A DNA stretch of 7,907 bases from Chloroflexota bacterium (GTDB lineage Bacteria > Chloroflexota > Limnocylindria > QHBO01): NCBI GenBank assembly GCA_031177555.1, contig JAPSGM010000078.1:1-7907 (forward strand), given 5' to 3'. This document shows, one piece after another, positions 1-4,962 of the stretch (positions are counted from its first letter, which is position 1; the number at the start of each line of letters is the position of its first letter). A program made the position numbers and the translations under genes. Under the pieces are notes generated by a model that saw only the letters and a list, made by a program, of their open reading frames with translations, was not told where the DNA came from and ran no database searches.

Positions 1-103
1 GGTCCCACAGGTCGGCGATGATGCCGGTCACCGCCGTAATCGCGACGCTGACGAGAAGGACGACGCTGATGAGCCAGTCGGCGTCCTGGCGCAGGCGCCT
101 CAT
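1..103 (-). CDS. N-terminal fragment of a membrane protein, possibly a cytochrome-b-like (DUF4405-type) protein
   Basis: The reading frame is open from an ATG at 103 to the left edge (34 codons) and the gene continues outside the window. The visible protein starts with a basic stretch (MRRLRQDADWL), followed by a clear hydrophobic membrane segment at about residues 11-28 and then IIADLWD. The pattern 'DWL, hydrophobic helix, TGI.ADLWD' recalls the first helix of small cytochrome-b561-like or DUF4405 (flavinylation-associated cytochrome) proteins, but 34 residues are too few to be sure. An in-frame ATG at 121 would add six residues; neither start has a good ribosome binding site. The gene follows the TfoX gene on the same strand after a gap of 27-45 bases, so they may be co-transcribed. 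That it is a membrane protein is fairly sure; the family is a guess. Confidence 0.5.
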   Translation of the reverse strand, partial: MRRLRQDADWLISVVLLVSVAITAVTGIIADLWD

Positions 104-148
104 AACGCACCGAGGCAGCATCAGCCGGGCCAAGCCTGCCGGCCCGAG

Positions 149-517
149 TCAGCTGCGCTTGCGCGGCTTCGGCTCCTTGGGCGGGAGCGTCCGGACATAG
201 GCGGCGGCACGCTCGATCCATTCGCGGGTCGCGTCGGCGTCGGCGAAGGTCTCCGCCGGGAGCGCGACGTACTCGCGCATCGGGCGCCCGGGCATCGGCT
301 CGAACAGGGACCACCCGGCGTCCAGCCGCTCCTGGCGCTCGACATCGGGCAGGCGGACCATGACCGTGTCCTGGTGCAGGCCGGCGACCATGTTGCCGCC
401 GAGGAACGCCGCGGGGAAGCCGAACATCTTGCGCTGCTCCAGACCCTCGATCCCGTCGATCGCGTCCAGGAACCGCTCCACGTCCTCGGGCCGCGCCTTG
501 CGCCAGGGATTCGCCAT
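149..517 (-). CDS. TfoX/Sxy N-terminal domain protein
   Basis: This encodes 122 aa. The segment around residues 28-58 (EQRKMFGFPAAFLGG, then VAGLHQDTVMVRL) is the hallmark of the TfoX N-terminal domain, where the Arg-Lys-Met-Phe-Gly motif opens the first strand. A second conserved stretch, around residues 72-100, carries the family's pattern of phenylalanine, 'MPGRPMREYVALP' and a terminal helix with a tryptophan. The C-terminal tail is basic (PPKEPKPRKRS). In Haemophilus and E. coli, Sxy/TfoX works with CRP to induce competence genes, but that protein has a second, C-terminal domain that is missing here. Stand-alone N-domain proteins like this one have no proven role, so a competence function should not be assumed. 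The start is supported by GAGAGG seven bases upstream of the ATG. It lies 60 bases downstream of the nitroreductase-like gene. Confidence 0.85.
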   Translation of the reverse strand: MANPWRKARPEDVERFLDAIDGIEGLEQRKMFGFPAAFLGGNMVAGLHQDTVMVRLPDVERQERLDAGWSLFEPMPGRPMREYVALPAETFADADATREWIERAAAYVRTLPPKEPKPRKRS

Positions 518-577
518 CTCACGCCTCTCTACGACTCAGCGCCCTACCCACCCACTTGTAGCCTCTCCAGTTGCTGA

Positions 578-994
578 TCACGATCTGACCCGGTGGAGGA
601 CGAACACCGGGATCATCCGATCCGTCTTGGTCGGGTACTCGCGGAACTGCGGGTACTCGGTGGCATGCTGCTCGTAGAGGCGGTCCCGGTCCTCTCCCTT
701 TCACCTCGGCGGAGCGCATCTGGAACGCCTCCTTCTCCGCCTCGACCCTGGCCTCGGGGTAGGTCAGCAGGTTGTGGTACCAGTCCGGATTCGTCGGCGA
801 TCCGCTTTTGGATGCCACGATGACCCAGCGGTCGCCATCCTGGCTGTAGTTGACCAGCGCCTGGCGATCCTGCCCGCTCTTCGCCCCCTTGGTGGTCAGG
901 ACCATGAGGCGCTGGCCCTCGAAAAGCCGGAGGTCGGGCGGCCGTTCGCCCGGATATCGGCCTTGAGCTCGCGCTCGTAAGCGTCGTAGTCCAT
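578..994 (-). pseudogene. Deazaflavin (F420)-dependent nitroreductase-family gene with two compensating frameshifts
   Basis: The N-terminus reads MDYDAYERELKADIRANG from the ATG at 994, then the frame is lost near 921-930 where one base is missing. The middle continues in another frame (FEGQRLMVLTTKGAKSG, then ASKSGSPTNPDWYHNLL). Near 696-701 one extra base returns the original frame, which reads DRLYEQHATEYPQFREY, then TDRMIPVFVLHRVRS and a stop at 578. The span is 417 bases, exactly 139 codons, so the two indels cancel. The repaired 138-aa product is full length for the DDN-like family of split-barrel enzymes that use F420H2 to reduce nitro compounds or quinones. 'TTxGxKSG' and 'TNPDWYHNLL' are its cofactor-binding signatures. 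As read, translation would stop after 32 codons, at 896-898. Both sides of each shift are well conserved, which suggests a sequencing or assembly error or very recent inactivation. A -10-like TATCAT lies at 1045-1040 inside the dyad. Confidence 0.85.
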
Positions 995-1022
995 GTCGTT
1001 GGACGGTCCTCGGTGCATCGAG

Positions 1023-1046
1023 ATATCGTTGCGTCGGCAATGATAT
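1023..1046. promoter_or_regulatory. Imperfect 24-bp dyad (candidate operator) between divergent genes
   Basis: The half-sites ATATCGTTGC (1023-1032) and GCAATGATAT (1037-1046) match as an inverted repeat at 9 of 10 positions around the spacer GTCG. The site is AT-rich in a GC-rich region and lies in the 139-base gap between the divergent nitroreductase-like gene (start 994) and the DUF4242 gene (start 1134). It covers a -10-like TATCAT on the minus strand (1045-1040). On the plus strand a TTGGAC at 999-1004 is followed, after 19 bases, by TATCGT at 1024-1029. Binding of a repressor here could control both genes. The size and symmetry resemble TetR- or MarR-type operators, but no such regulator is encoded in the window. 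In plus-strand RNA the mismatch becomes a G-U pair, so a hairpin is an alternative. Confidence 0.5.
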
Positions 1047-1133
1047 GCCAGGAGCTGGCAGAGCGCCGTTGCGAGGAGTACAAAGGAGCCGATGGCGCCG
1101 TCTCGCGCCGCGGACCACGAGAGGAGACTTACC

Positions 1134-1382
1134 GTGCCGAAGTTCATGGACGTTCACCACGGCATGCACGGCATCACCCCCGAAGCACTGAAGGAAGCGC
1201 ACCAGGCCGACTTGGACATCCAGGGCGAGGAGGACGTCGACTTCCAGCGCGCCTGGGGCGACCCGGAATCCGGCATGGTGTGGTGCATCTCCGAGGCGCC
1301 CAGCAGAGAAGCGATCAAGCGCATCCACGAGCGCGCCGGCCATCCGGCGACCGAGGTCTACCCCGTCCCGGTCGAGGTCTAG
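1134..1382 (+). CDS. DUF4242 (SCO4226-like nickel-binding family) protein
   Basis: This is an 82-aa protein that starts MPKFMDVHHGMHGITPEAL and ends GHPATEVYPVPVEV. The start 'PKFMDVHHGM', the 'AHQADLDIQGEEDVDF..AW.DPESG' centre and the 'SEAPSREAIKRIHERAGHPATEVYPV' end cover the whole length of the DUF4242 family, which forms a small ferredoxin-like fold. The Streptomyces member SCO4226 binds nickel. Histidines 8, 9, 23, 65 and 70 and Cys51 are candidates for metal contact, but which ones bind is not shown by the sequence. I chose the GTG at 1134 because GAGAGGAGA ends seven bases before it and because the family starts at this point; an upstream ATG at 1092 would add 14 unrelated residues. 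It is transcribed away from the nitroreductase-like gene and converges on the SnoaL-like gene, with stops 10 bases apart. Confidence 0.88.
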   Translation: MPKFMDVHHGMHGITPEALKEAHQADLDIQGEEDVDFQRAWGDPESGMVWCISEAPSREAIKRIHERAGHPATEVYPVPVEV

Positions 1383-1392
1383 TCCGGACCAG

Positions 1393-1803
1393 TCACATGG
1401 CACCGCGGTGGGCCTCCACGGCCGCGGCGGTGTCGAAGACGGCTTCCAGGCGCTGGAGACGAGGACCCGCGAATGTCAGAAGGTGAATGAACCGCGTCTC
1501 CCAGACGCGGCCGCTGGGCCTTGCCCTGCCCTGGAAGCGGCCGACCACAAGGACGTCGTCGTCATCGGCGGCGCGCATGGAGTGGACCTCGAAGTCCAGG
1601 ATCTCCTCCGCGGCGTCGTGGGCCTCGCTCCAGGCGATGACGCCGTCGTGGCCGCGCCACTCACCGCCGTACGGTAGCTGGCCGTCGGCCGGGTACACGA
1701 GCTCGACCGCGGGCCCGCAGAGCTCCAGCAGGCCCGGGATGTCATCGGCCTCCAGTCGGGCGTAGATCCGCTCGGCGACCTGGAGGTTCTCCTCGGCGCT
1801 CAT
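1393..1803 (-). CDS. SnoaL-like / NTF2-fold protein
   Basis: This encodes a 136-aa protein. An opening helix (NLQVAERIYARLEADDIPGLLELC) is followed by 'VELVYPADGQLPYGGEWRGHDGVIAW', the alternating strands 'ILDFEVHSMRAADDDDVLVVGRFQGRA', and 'VWETRFIHLLTF..PRLQRLEAVFDTAAAVEAH'. This order (helix, 'YGG.W.G..G', curved sheet, 'D.A....A') is that of the SnoaL-like NTF2 superfamily, a cone-shaped fold whose members include polyketide cyclases, isomerases and many proteins of unknown role. No catalytic pair can be assigned from the sequence alone. The start is certain: a strong ribosome binding site (AAGGAGG) sits six bases before the ATG, and the longer open frame upstream of it is not needed. A TTGACA at 1851-1846 could be a -35 element, but no good -10 follows at the right distance. 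Confidence 0.85.
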   Translation of the reverse strand: MSAEENLQVAERIYARLEADDIPGLLELCGPAVELVYPADGQLPYGGEWRGHDGVIAWSEAHDAAEEILDFEVHSMRAADDDDVLVVGRFQGRARPSGRVWETRFIHLLTFAGPRLQRLEAVFDTAAAVEAHRGAM

Positions 1804-1860
1804 TTCAGACCTCCTTCCGATCGTCAGCTCGTTCCTAGCAGCCGCTGTCAAAGCGGGAAG

Positions 1861-1888
1861 CGTCGGATAGGCCAAACGTAGGATAGGC
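1861..1888. repeat. Tandem 12-bp direct repeat CGTNGGATAGGC in a divergent intergenic region
   Basis: CGTCGGATAGGC (1861-1872) and CGTAGGATAGGC (1877-1888) differ at one base and start 16 bases apart. They lie in the 153-base gap between the SnoaL-like gene (start 1803, minus) and the lipoprotein gene (start near 1957, plus). Paired direct repeats about 1.5 helical turns apart can be sites for a dimeric regulator. The second copy contains TAGGAT (1879-1884), which resembles the -10 element of GC-rich bacteria and could serve the lipoprotein gene, though no convincing -35 is present. This is an inference from spacing and position only. Confidence 0.4.
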
Positions 1889-1956
1889 AGCCCCGCGGTC
1901 GCCGGACTACGCTTCGGCGCCGCATCCGAGCGTTGGAGGGATCAAAGCTGATCGAT

Positions 1957-2619
1957 ATGAGGTCGCGTCGCCTGGGGCTGGCGGCCATGGTGCTGGCGAT
2001 CGCCTGCGCCGCCTGCGGGACGACCGCATCGCTGCCATCCGCCGCGCCGCCCACGCCGGTCCCCACGCCGAGTGGCGGAGAGCATCAGTTCCGCGTGCCC
2101 GGCCTGCCCCAGCAGGTCACGGCGACGCTGCCGGCCGGCTGGCAGGCCGAGGGGCCGGTCATGTCCCGGACCACGGCCGACGAGGGGACGCCGATGTCGG
2201 TATCGGTCTGGGTCGTGAAGGCGATCTACGCCGATCCCTGTCACTGGACAGATGCGGTGCAGCCGGTGGGACGCACCGCCGCAAAGCTGGCTGCGGCGCT
2301 GGCCGTGCAGCCGATGCGCCACGCGCGGCCCAGCACGGTCAAGATCGGCGACCACACCGCTCGCATGGTGACCATGAGCGTCCCGGAAGACCTCGATCTC
2401 GCCACATGCGACGACGGGGAGTTCCGCAGCTGGCCTCCCGCCCGCGGGCGGGACGCGCGCTCGCACCAGGGCCCCGGCCAGGTCGACGAGGTCTTTATCA
2501 TCGACCTCGGGAGGAGGCGGCGCGCGGTGGTCGACGCGGCCTACTTCCCGGACGCGGATTCGGGCGAGCTCGCCGAGCTTCATCGCATTGTCGCGTCGCT
2601 CAGGTTCGGCCGCGGGTGA
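1957..2619 (+). CDS. Secreted lipoprotein of a conserved family of unknown function
   Basis: This encodes 220 aa from the ATG at 1957. The N-terminus has a basic start (MRSRRLG), a hydrophobic core and cysteines at 17 and 20 (LAIACAACG), a non-classical but plausible lipobox, followed by a Pro/Ser/Thr-rich linker, so the protein is probably anchored outside the membrane. The body has 'LPAGW', 'YADPCHW', 'VGRTAAKLAAAL', 'VPEDLDLATCDDGEFRSW', 'HQGPGQVDEVFIIDLG' and 'VVDAAYFPD'. I recall this set of motifs from a widespread actinobacterial and chloroflexotal family of unknown function; the cysteines in 'DPCHW' and 'TCDDGEF' may form a disulfide. The start is uncertain: GGAGGG at 1935-1940 is 16 bases from the ATG but seven bases from an in-frame CTG at 1948, and a TTG at 1933 is also open. 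It overlaps or nearly overlaps the RraB gene, which suggests an operon. Confidence 0.75.
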   Translation: MRSRRLGLAAMVLAIACAACGTTASLPSAAPPTPVPTPSGGEHQFRVPGLPQQVTATLPAGWQAEGPVMSRTTADEGTPMSVSVWVVKAIYADPCHWTDAVQPVGRTAAKLAAALAVQPMRHARPSTVKIGDHTARMVTMSVPEDLDLATCDDGEFRSWPPARGRDARSHQGPGQVDEVFIIDLGRRRRAVVDAAYFPDADSGELAELHRIVASLRFGRG

Positions 2620-2639
2620 GGGAGGTACAGGGACTGAGC

Positions 2640-3038
2640 ATGTTCCGCCGCCTCTTCGGATCCAAGGACCCCGAGCCTGAGCGGCCTCCCGAGCCGACGG
2701 GCTCGTCCACCGATGTCGATCCCGGCGACCGGATGGTCATCGAGCAGCTGCGCCAGGGCGGCGCCGACATGACCCGGCCGCGCGAGGTCCGGCACTACCT
2801 GTACCTGCCCACCGAACGGGCGGCCAACGATGCCGCCGAGGAGCTGCGTCGCAGCGGCTACCGGAGCGAGGTGCGACCCGCTGCCGGCCCGCCGGGCCCC
2901 AATCCCTGGCTGGTGCTGGCCACGATCGAACAGGTCGTCGACGGCGACGCCATCGGGCCGGCGCGCCGGCTCTTCACGCGGCTGGCCACGGACGCAGGCG
3001 GCGAGTATGACGGCTGGGAAGCCGCCGCCACTCCATGA
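2640..3038 (+). CDS. RraB-domain (regulator of ribonuclease activity B) protein
   Basis: This encodes 132 aa. A short charged, proline-rich N-terminus (MFRRLFGSKDPEPERPPEP) is followed by the RraB domain at about residues 28-128. It contains 'GDRMVIEQLRQGGADMTRPREVRHYLYLPTERAANDAAEELRRSGY', then 'NPWLVLATIEQVVDGDAIGPARRLFTRLATDAGGEYDGWEA'. The 'PR.V.HYLY.PT..AA..AA..L...GY' block and the closing 'GGEYDGWEA' are diagnostic. E. coli RraB binds and inhibits RNase E. Whether this protein has such a target is unknown, and in many distant species the domain occurs without known partners. The ATG at 2640 gives the usual 'MFRRLFG' start. An in-frame GTG at 2616 overlaps the lipoprotein stop (GTGA) and could allow translational coupling with eight extra residues. 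The weak CAGGGA before the ATG does not decide between them. Confidence 0.82.
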   Translation: MFRRLFGSKDPEPERPPEPTGSSTDVDPGDRMVIEQLRQGGADMTRPREVRHYLYLPTERAANDAAEELRRSGYRSEVRPAAGPPGPNPWLVLATIEQVVDGDAIGPARRLFTRLATDAGGEYDGWEAAATP

Positions 3039-3077
3039 CGGACGCCAGCGCGGCCGGTGCGGGGTCCCTCCCGGTGG

Positions 3078-3106
3078 ATGACGGCCCTTGCCCTGCCGGA
3101 TATCCT
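3078..3106 (+). promoter_or_regulatory. Candidate promoter of the response-regulator gene, nearly leaderless
   Basis: ATGACG (3078-3083) and TATCCT (3101-3106) are 17 bases apart, each matching the sigma-70 consensus at four of six positions. Transcription would start about 3113, three or four bases before the ATG at 3117. No ribosome binding site precedes that ATG, which fits a leaderless or nearly leaderless mRNA. The prediction rests on the motif and spacing alone. Confidence 0.4.
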
Positions 3107-3116
3107 GAACGCGAAC

Positions 3117-3506
3117 ATGCCCGAGCCTCGACGGATCACGGTCGTCAACGACAGCCCCGACTTCCTGGAGCTGATGGCTGAGCTGCTGCACGACGCCAAC
3201 TACCCGGCAACCCTCATTGACGGCGACCGCGACAACGCGGTCGAGCTCATAGAGGCCTCGGAACCGGAGATCCTCATCATCGACCTTCGGCTGGGAGGCG
3301 GGGAGATGAAGGGCCTGGACATCCTGCGCTGGGTCAGGAACCGCCCTGATCTGTCCGACGTGCCGACGGTGGTGTGCACCGCCGACAAGTGGGGCGTTGA
3401 GCAGCTTGCGGACGAGTTCCGCTCCATGCGCAACGTGACCGTGCTGCTGAAGCCGTTCTCGGTCGACGAGCTGTACCGCGCCCTTGGTGAGGTCGCGACC
3501 GCCTAG
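3117..3506 (+). CDS. Single-domain response regulator (receiver domain only)
   Basis: This is a 129-aa protein made up of one receiver (CheY-like) domain. The phospho-acceptor is Asp56 in 'EILIIDLRLG', the switch threonine is Thr88 in 'VVCTADK', and the conserved lysine is Lys112 in 'LLKPFSVDELY'. The acidic pocket reads Asn11-Asp12 ('VVNDSPDFLELM') where most receivers have two acidic residues; one is replaced by asparagine, so metal binding may be weaker, although receivers with this change occur. There is no output domain, so it would act by protein contact or in a phosphorelay; no histidine kinase is in the window. The ATG at 3117 was chosen because the domain begins there and the candidate promoter lies just upstream; the frame is open back to 3057. 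It comes 78 bases after the RraB gene. Confidence 0.88.
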   Translation: MPEPRRITVVNDSPDFLELMAELLHDANYPATLIDGDRDNAVELIEASEPEILIIDLRLGGGEMKGLDILRWVRNRPDLSDVPTVVCTADKWGVEQLADEFRSMRNVTVLLKPFSVDELYRALGEVATA

Positions 3507-3520
3507 GCCGGCGAACCAGA

Positions 3521-3733
3521 CTAGCCAACGTCCTCCGGGCCGATCTCCTCGCGGATGGCAGCGACCTCGCCGAGGAGCCGCGCGTCACCGTTCGCTTCAG
3601 CTTCAATCCGCTCGAGGATTACCGCTGCCCGGAGCCGCAGGGAATGGAGGGCGTCTGCAGGGAGGCGCTTCGACTCCGCTCGGTAGGTCACTCGAATGAT
3701 CTGAAGTTGCATCCGCAGCTTTTGTTCGTCCAC
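3521..3733 (-). CDS. Small, probably all-helical protein of unknown function
   Basis: This encodes 70 aa from a GTG at 3733. The protein is charged and almost all predicted helix: 'MDEQKLRMQLQIIRVTYRAESKRLPADALHSLRLRAAVILERIEAE' is not exact beyond its shape, but the visible blocks are 'QLQIIRVTYRAESKRLP', 'LRLRAAVILERIEAEANG' and 'LLGEVAAIREEIGPEDVG'. I do not recognise the family. GGAGAG lies eight bases before the GTG, and the frame has coding-like codon use, which are the reasons to accept it. The frame stays open further upstream, so a longer N-terminus is possible. The stop is 14 bases from the stop of the convergent response-regulator gene. There are no cysteines, no membrane segments and no signal peptide. 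Function cannot be assigned. Confidence 0.55.
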   Translation of the reverse strand: MDEQKLRMQLQIIRVTYRAESKRLPADALHSLRLRAAVILERIEAEANGDARLLGEVAAIREEIGPEDVG

Positions 3734-3797
3734 GAGCGGGCTCTCCGTTCGTTGGACCCGAGTCGCACGATTCGTGCCGCCAGCGTCGCGCGCCTTA

Positions 3798-3814
3798 GCC
3801 AGCCCGCGGCTGGC
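3798..3814. other. Perfect 7-bp hairpin in an otherwise gene-free gap
   Basis: GCCAGCC (3798-3804) and GGCTGGC (3808-3814) form a perfect stem with the loop CGC. It lies in the 232-base gap (3734-3965) between two minus-strand genes. No T-run follows on either strand, so it is not a classical intrinsic terminator, although it could slow or stop polymerase after the MmcQ/YjbR gene. Confidence 0.4.
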
Positions 3815-3865
3815 CGGACCGAGGAGGCGTTCCTGCGGGCCGCTGCCAGGACCTCCCGCGCGATC

Positions 3866-3955
3866 TCAGCCGGGGCCTGGCTGGGCTGGCGAGCGAGCCC
3901 GCTTCCAACCATGCACCCGTCTGCTCCGTGGTCTGGTCAGCCGCCCGCTGGCTGG
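3866..3955. repeat. Pair of 19-bp imperfect repeats, each a CAGCC/GGCTG hairpin
   Basis: TCAGCCGGGGCCTGGCTGG (3866-3884) and TCAGCCGCCCGCTGGCTGG (3937-3955) match at 15 of 19 positions. All four differences fall in the loop, so both keep a CAGCC/GGCTG stem with a seven-base loop. Together with the hairpin at 3798-3814 they give three similar GGCTGG-type stems within 160 bases. The rest of the gap (3734-3965) shows no convincing gene. An open minus-strand frame at 3688-3912 is the only other candidate. Confidence 0.4.
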
Positions 3956-3965
3956 ACCCGTTGCG

Positions 3966-4403
3966 CTACGGAGCCAGCTCACGCTCGCTCCTCCAGCGGG
4001 CGACGGCACGCGGCCCGGCCCGCGACAGCCATGCGCCCTCGACGAAGCCGGCGAGCTCGTCGCGAGTGAGCTCGCCGGCGCGCGAGCCACGAAGCAGGAC
4101 CGATGGGTGTCCGTCGAAATGGGGCGTGGTGAAGAACGGGAGGGACGTATCGGCCAGGATGGCTTCCTTCTCGAGCTCCGATTCCACCCAGAAGACGATG
4201 ACGTCGGTGTAGCGCTCACCGGTCTGCGGATCGACGGCGTCCGGACGAGGGTTGCGGAAGAAGAGGAAGCTGCGACGGCTGACCTGGTACACCGTCGGGC
4301 CCTCGCCGGTCACGGTCACGCCCGGCAGCGCCCGGGCGAGCTCGTGGATGTCGTCGACGGTCGCCGGGCGCGAACCCGCGGCGCCAAATCTGCGTCCGCC
4401 CAT
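3966..4403 (-). CDS. MmcQ/YjbR family protein
   Basis: This encodes 145 aa. The opening 'ATVDDIHELARALPGVTVTGEGPTVYQVSRRSFLFFR', the 'DVIVFWVESELEKEAILAD' strand and helix, and 'FFTTPHFDGHPSVLLR' (residues 90-105) followed by 'LTRDELAGFVEGAWLSRAG' are the complete MmcQ/YjbR pattern. The family has a CyaY/frataxin-like fold and is often annotated as DNA-binding, but for most members neither DNA binding nor a target has been shown. The first 13 residues (MGGRRFGAAGSRP) are a variable extension. The ATG at 4403 lacks a ribosome binding site and lies seven bases downstream of a good -10 element, so its mRNA is probably leaderless. It is divergent from the YCII gene, with 104 bases between the two starts. 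Confidence 0.85.
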   Translation of the reverse strand: MGGRRFGAAGSRPATVDDIHELARALPGVTVTGEGPTVYQVSRRSFLFFRNPRPDAVDPQTGERYTDVIVFWVESELEKEAILADTSLPFFTTPHFDGHPSVLLRGSRAGELTRDELAGFVEGAWLSRAGPRAVARWRSERELAP

Positions 4404-4409
4404 GTGCCG

Positions 4410-4437
4410 ATGCTAGCAACCGGGTCCCGGGTGTCGA
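4410..4437 (-). promoter_or_regulatory. Leaderless promoter of the MmcQ/YjbR gene with a palindrome in its spacer
   Basis: On the minus strand, TCGACA (4437-4432, five of six consensus bases) is followed after 16 bases by TAGCAT (4415-4410), which is preceded by TGC as in an extended -10. Six bases separate TAGCAT from the ATG at 4403, so transcription would begin at or next to the start codon. The spacer holds the 11-bp palindrome CCGGGTCCCGG (4420-4430), which is placed where a repressor would block the promoter. Confidence 0.6.
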
Positions 4438-4507
4438 TTCGGCGGACGGCCGTTCGTGGTATCCCTGAGCGGCGAGATGCGCCCGCCCCTACGAGGAGAA
4501 CACCCTG

Positions 4508-4867
4508 ATGGCCCGATACCTCCTGTCCGTGCACGTCGGCATGGATGACCGCCCCGATCAGATGTCCGAGGACCAGGCACGCCAGGGCCATGAGCGCGTG
4601 GCGAGTTTGGAGCAGGACCTGCGGGCGGCCGGCGCGCTCGTCTTCAGCGCCCGCCTGGAAGGTCCGGAGCGTGCGGTCGTCGTGCGCACGACCGATGGCC
4701 GGGCAGTGACCACCGACGGACCGTTCGTCGAATCAAAGGAGGTCATCGGCGGGTTTTACATCATCGAGGCGCCCGATCGTGACCATGCCATGGACTGGGC
4801 CTCGAGAACCTCGGCCGCCATCGGCATGCCGATCGAGGTGCGCCAGCTCTGGGACTCCGCCTCGTAA
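4508..4867 (+). CDS. YCII-related (DGPF-type) domain protein
   Basis: This encodes 119 aa. It begins 'MARYLLSVHVG', and the family motif is complete: 'AVTTDGPFVESKEVIGGFYIIEAPDRDHAMDWASR' (about residues 66-99), with DGPF at 70-73. This is the YCII-related domain, a dimeric ferredoxin-like fold related to muconolactone isomerase. Members with the DGPF motif are often encoded next to ECF sigma factors, but none is seen here. A conserved catalytic His-Asp pair reported for some YCII enzymes is not obvious in this protein, and the substrate is unknown. The start has GAGGAGA ending eight bases before the ATG. The gene is divergent from the MmcQ/YjbR gene; a weak -10-like TATCCC lies at 4460-4465. 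Confidence 0.88.
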   Translation: MARYLLSVHVGMDDRPDQMSEDQARQGHERVASLEQDLRAAGALVFSARLEGPERAVVVRTTDGRAVTTDGPFVESKEVIGGFYIIEAPDRDHAMDWASRTSAAIGMPIEVRQLWDSAS

Positions 4868-4874
4868 CGCGCGT

Positions 4875-4935
4875 GTGCCGGCTCGAAGACACCGCGGGAG
4901 CGAGCAAGCGCTAGGATGGCCTCGCTCGTCGGCAC
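4875..4935. promoter_or_regulatory. Nested inverted repeat holding a -10-like element between the YCII and DUF1761 genes
   Basis: GTGCCG (4875-4880) pairs with CGGCAC (4930-4935), and inside it GAGCGAG (4898-4904) pairs with CTCGCTC (4921-4927). The loop of the inner stem contains TAGGAT (4912-4917), a good -10 sequence for GC-rich bacteria, though no clear -35 is seen. The element could end YCII transcription, serve as the DUF1761 promoter, or both. No T-run follows the stems. Confidence 0.35.
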
Positions 4936-4962
4936 AATCCATCCTGAGGTGAGGCCCCAAGA

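Noticed and set aside
149..517. Competence regulator sxy/tfoX
   Set aside because: Only the N-terminal domain is present and no competence genes are nearby, so the gene name is not justified.
519..1403. A 294-codon open frame on the minus strand
   Set aside because: Only its middle is real (the frame-shifted part of the nitroreductase). Its start lies antisense to the DUF4242 gene and its end reads past the true stop in the wrong frame.
1846..1851. TTGACA as a complete promoter of the SnoaL-like gene
   Set aside because: No acceptable -10 element occurs 16-19 bases downstream on that strand.
3798..3814. Intrinsic terminator
   Set aside because: The stem is perfect but there is no T-run on either strand.
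3688..3912. A 74-codon minus-strand frame in the hairpin-rich gap
   Set aside because: It overlaps the 70-aa gene in another frame, has a poor ribosome binding site and no recognisable family. It cannot be excluded but is not supported.
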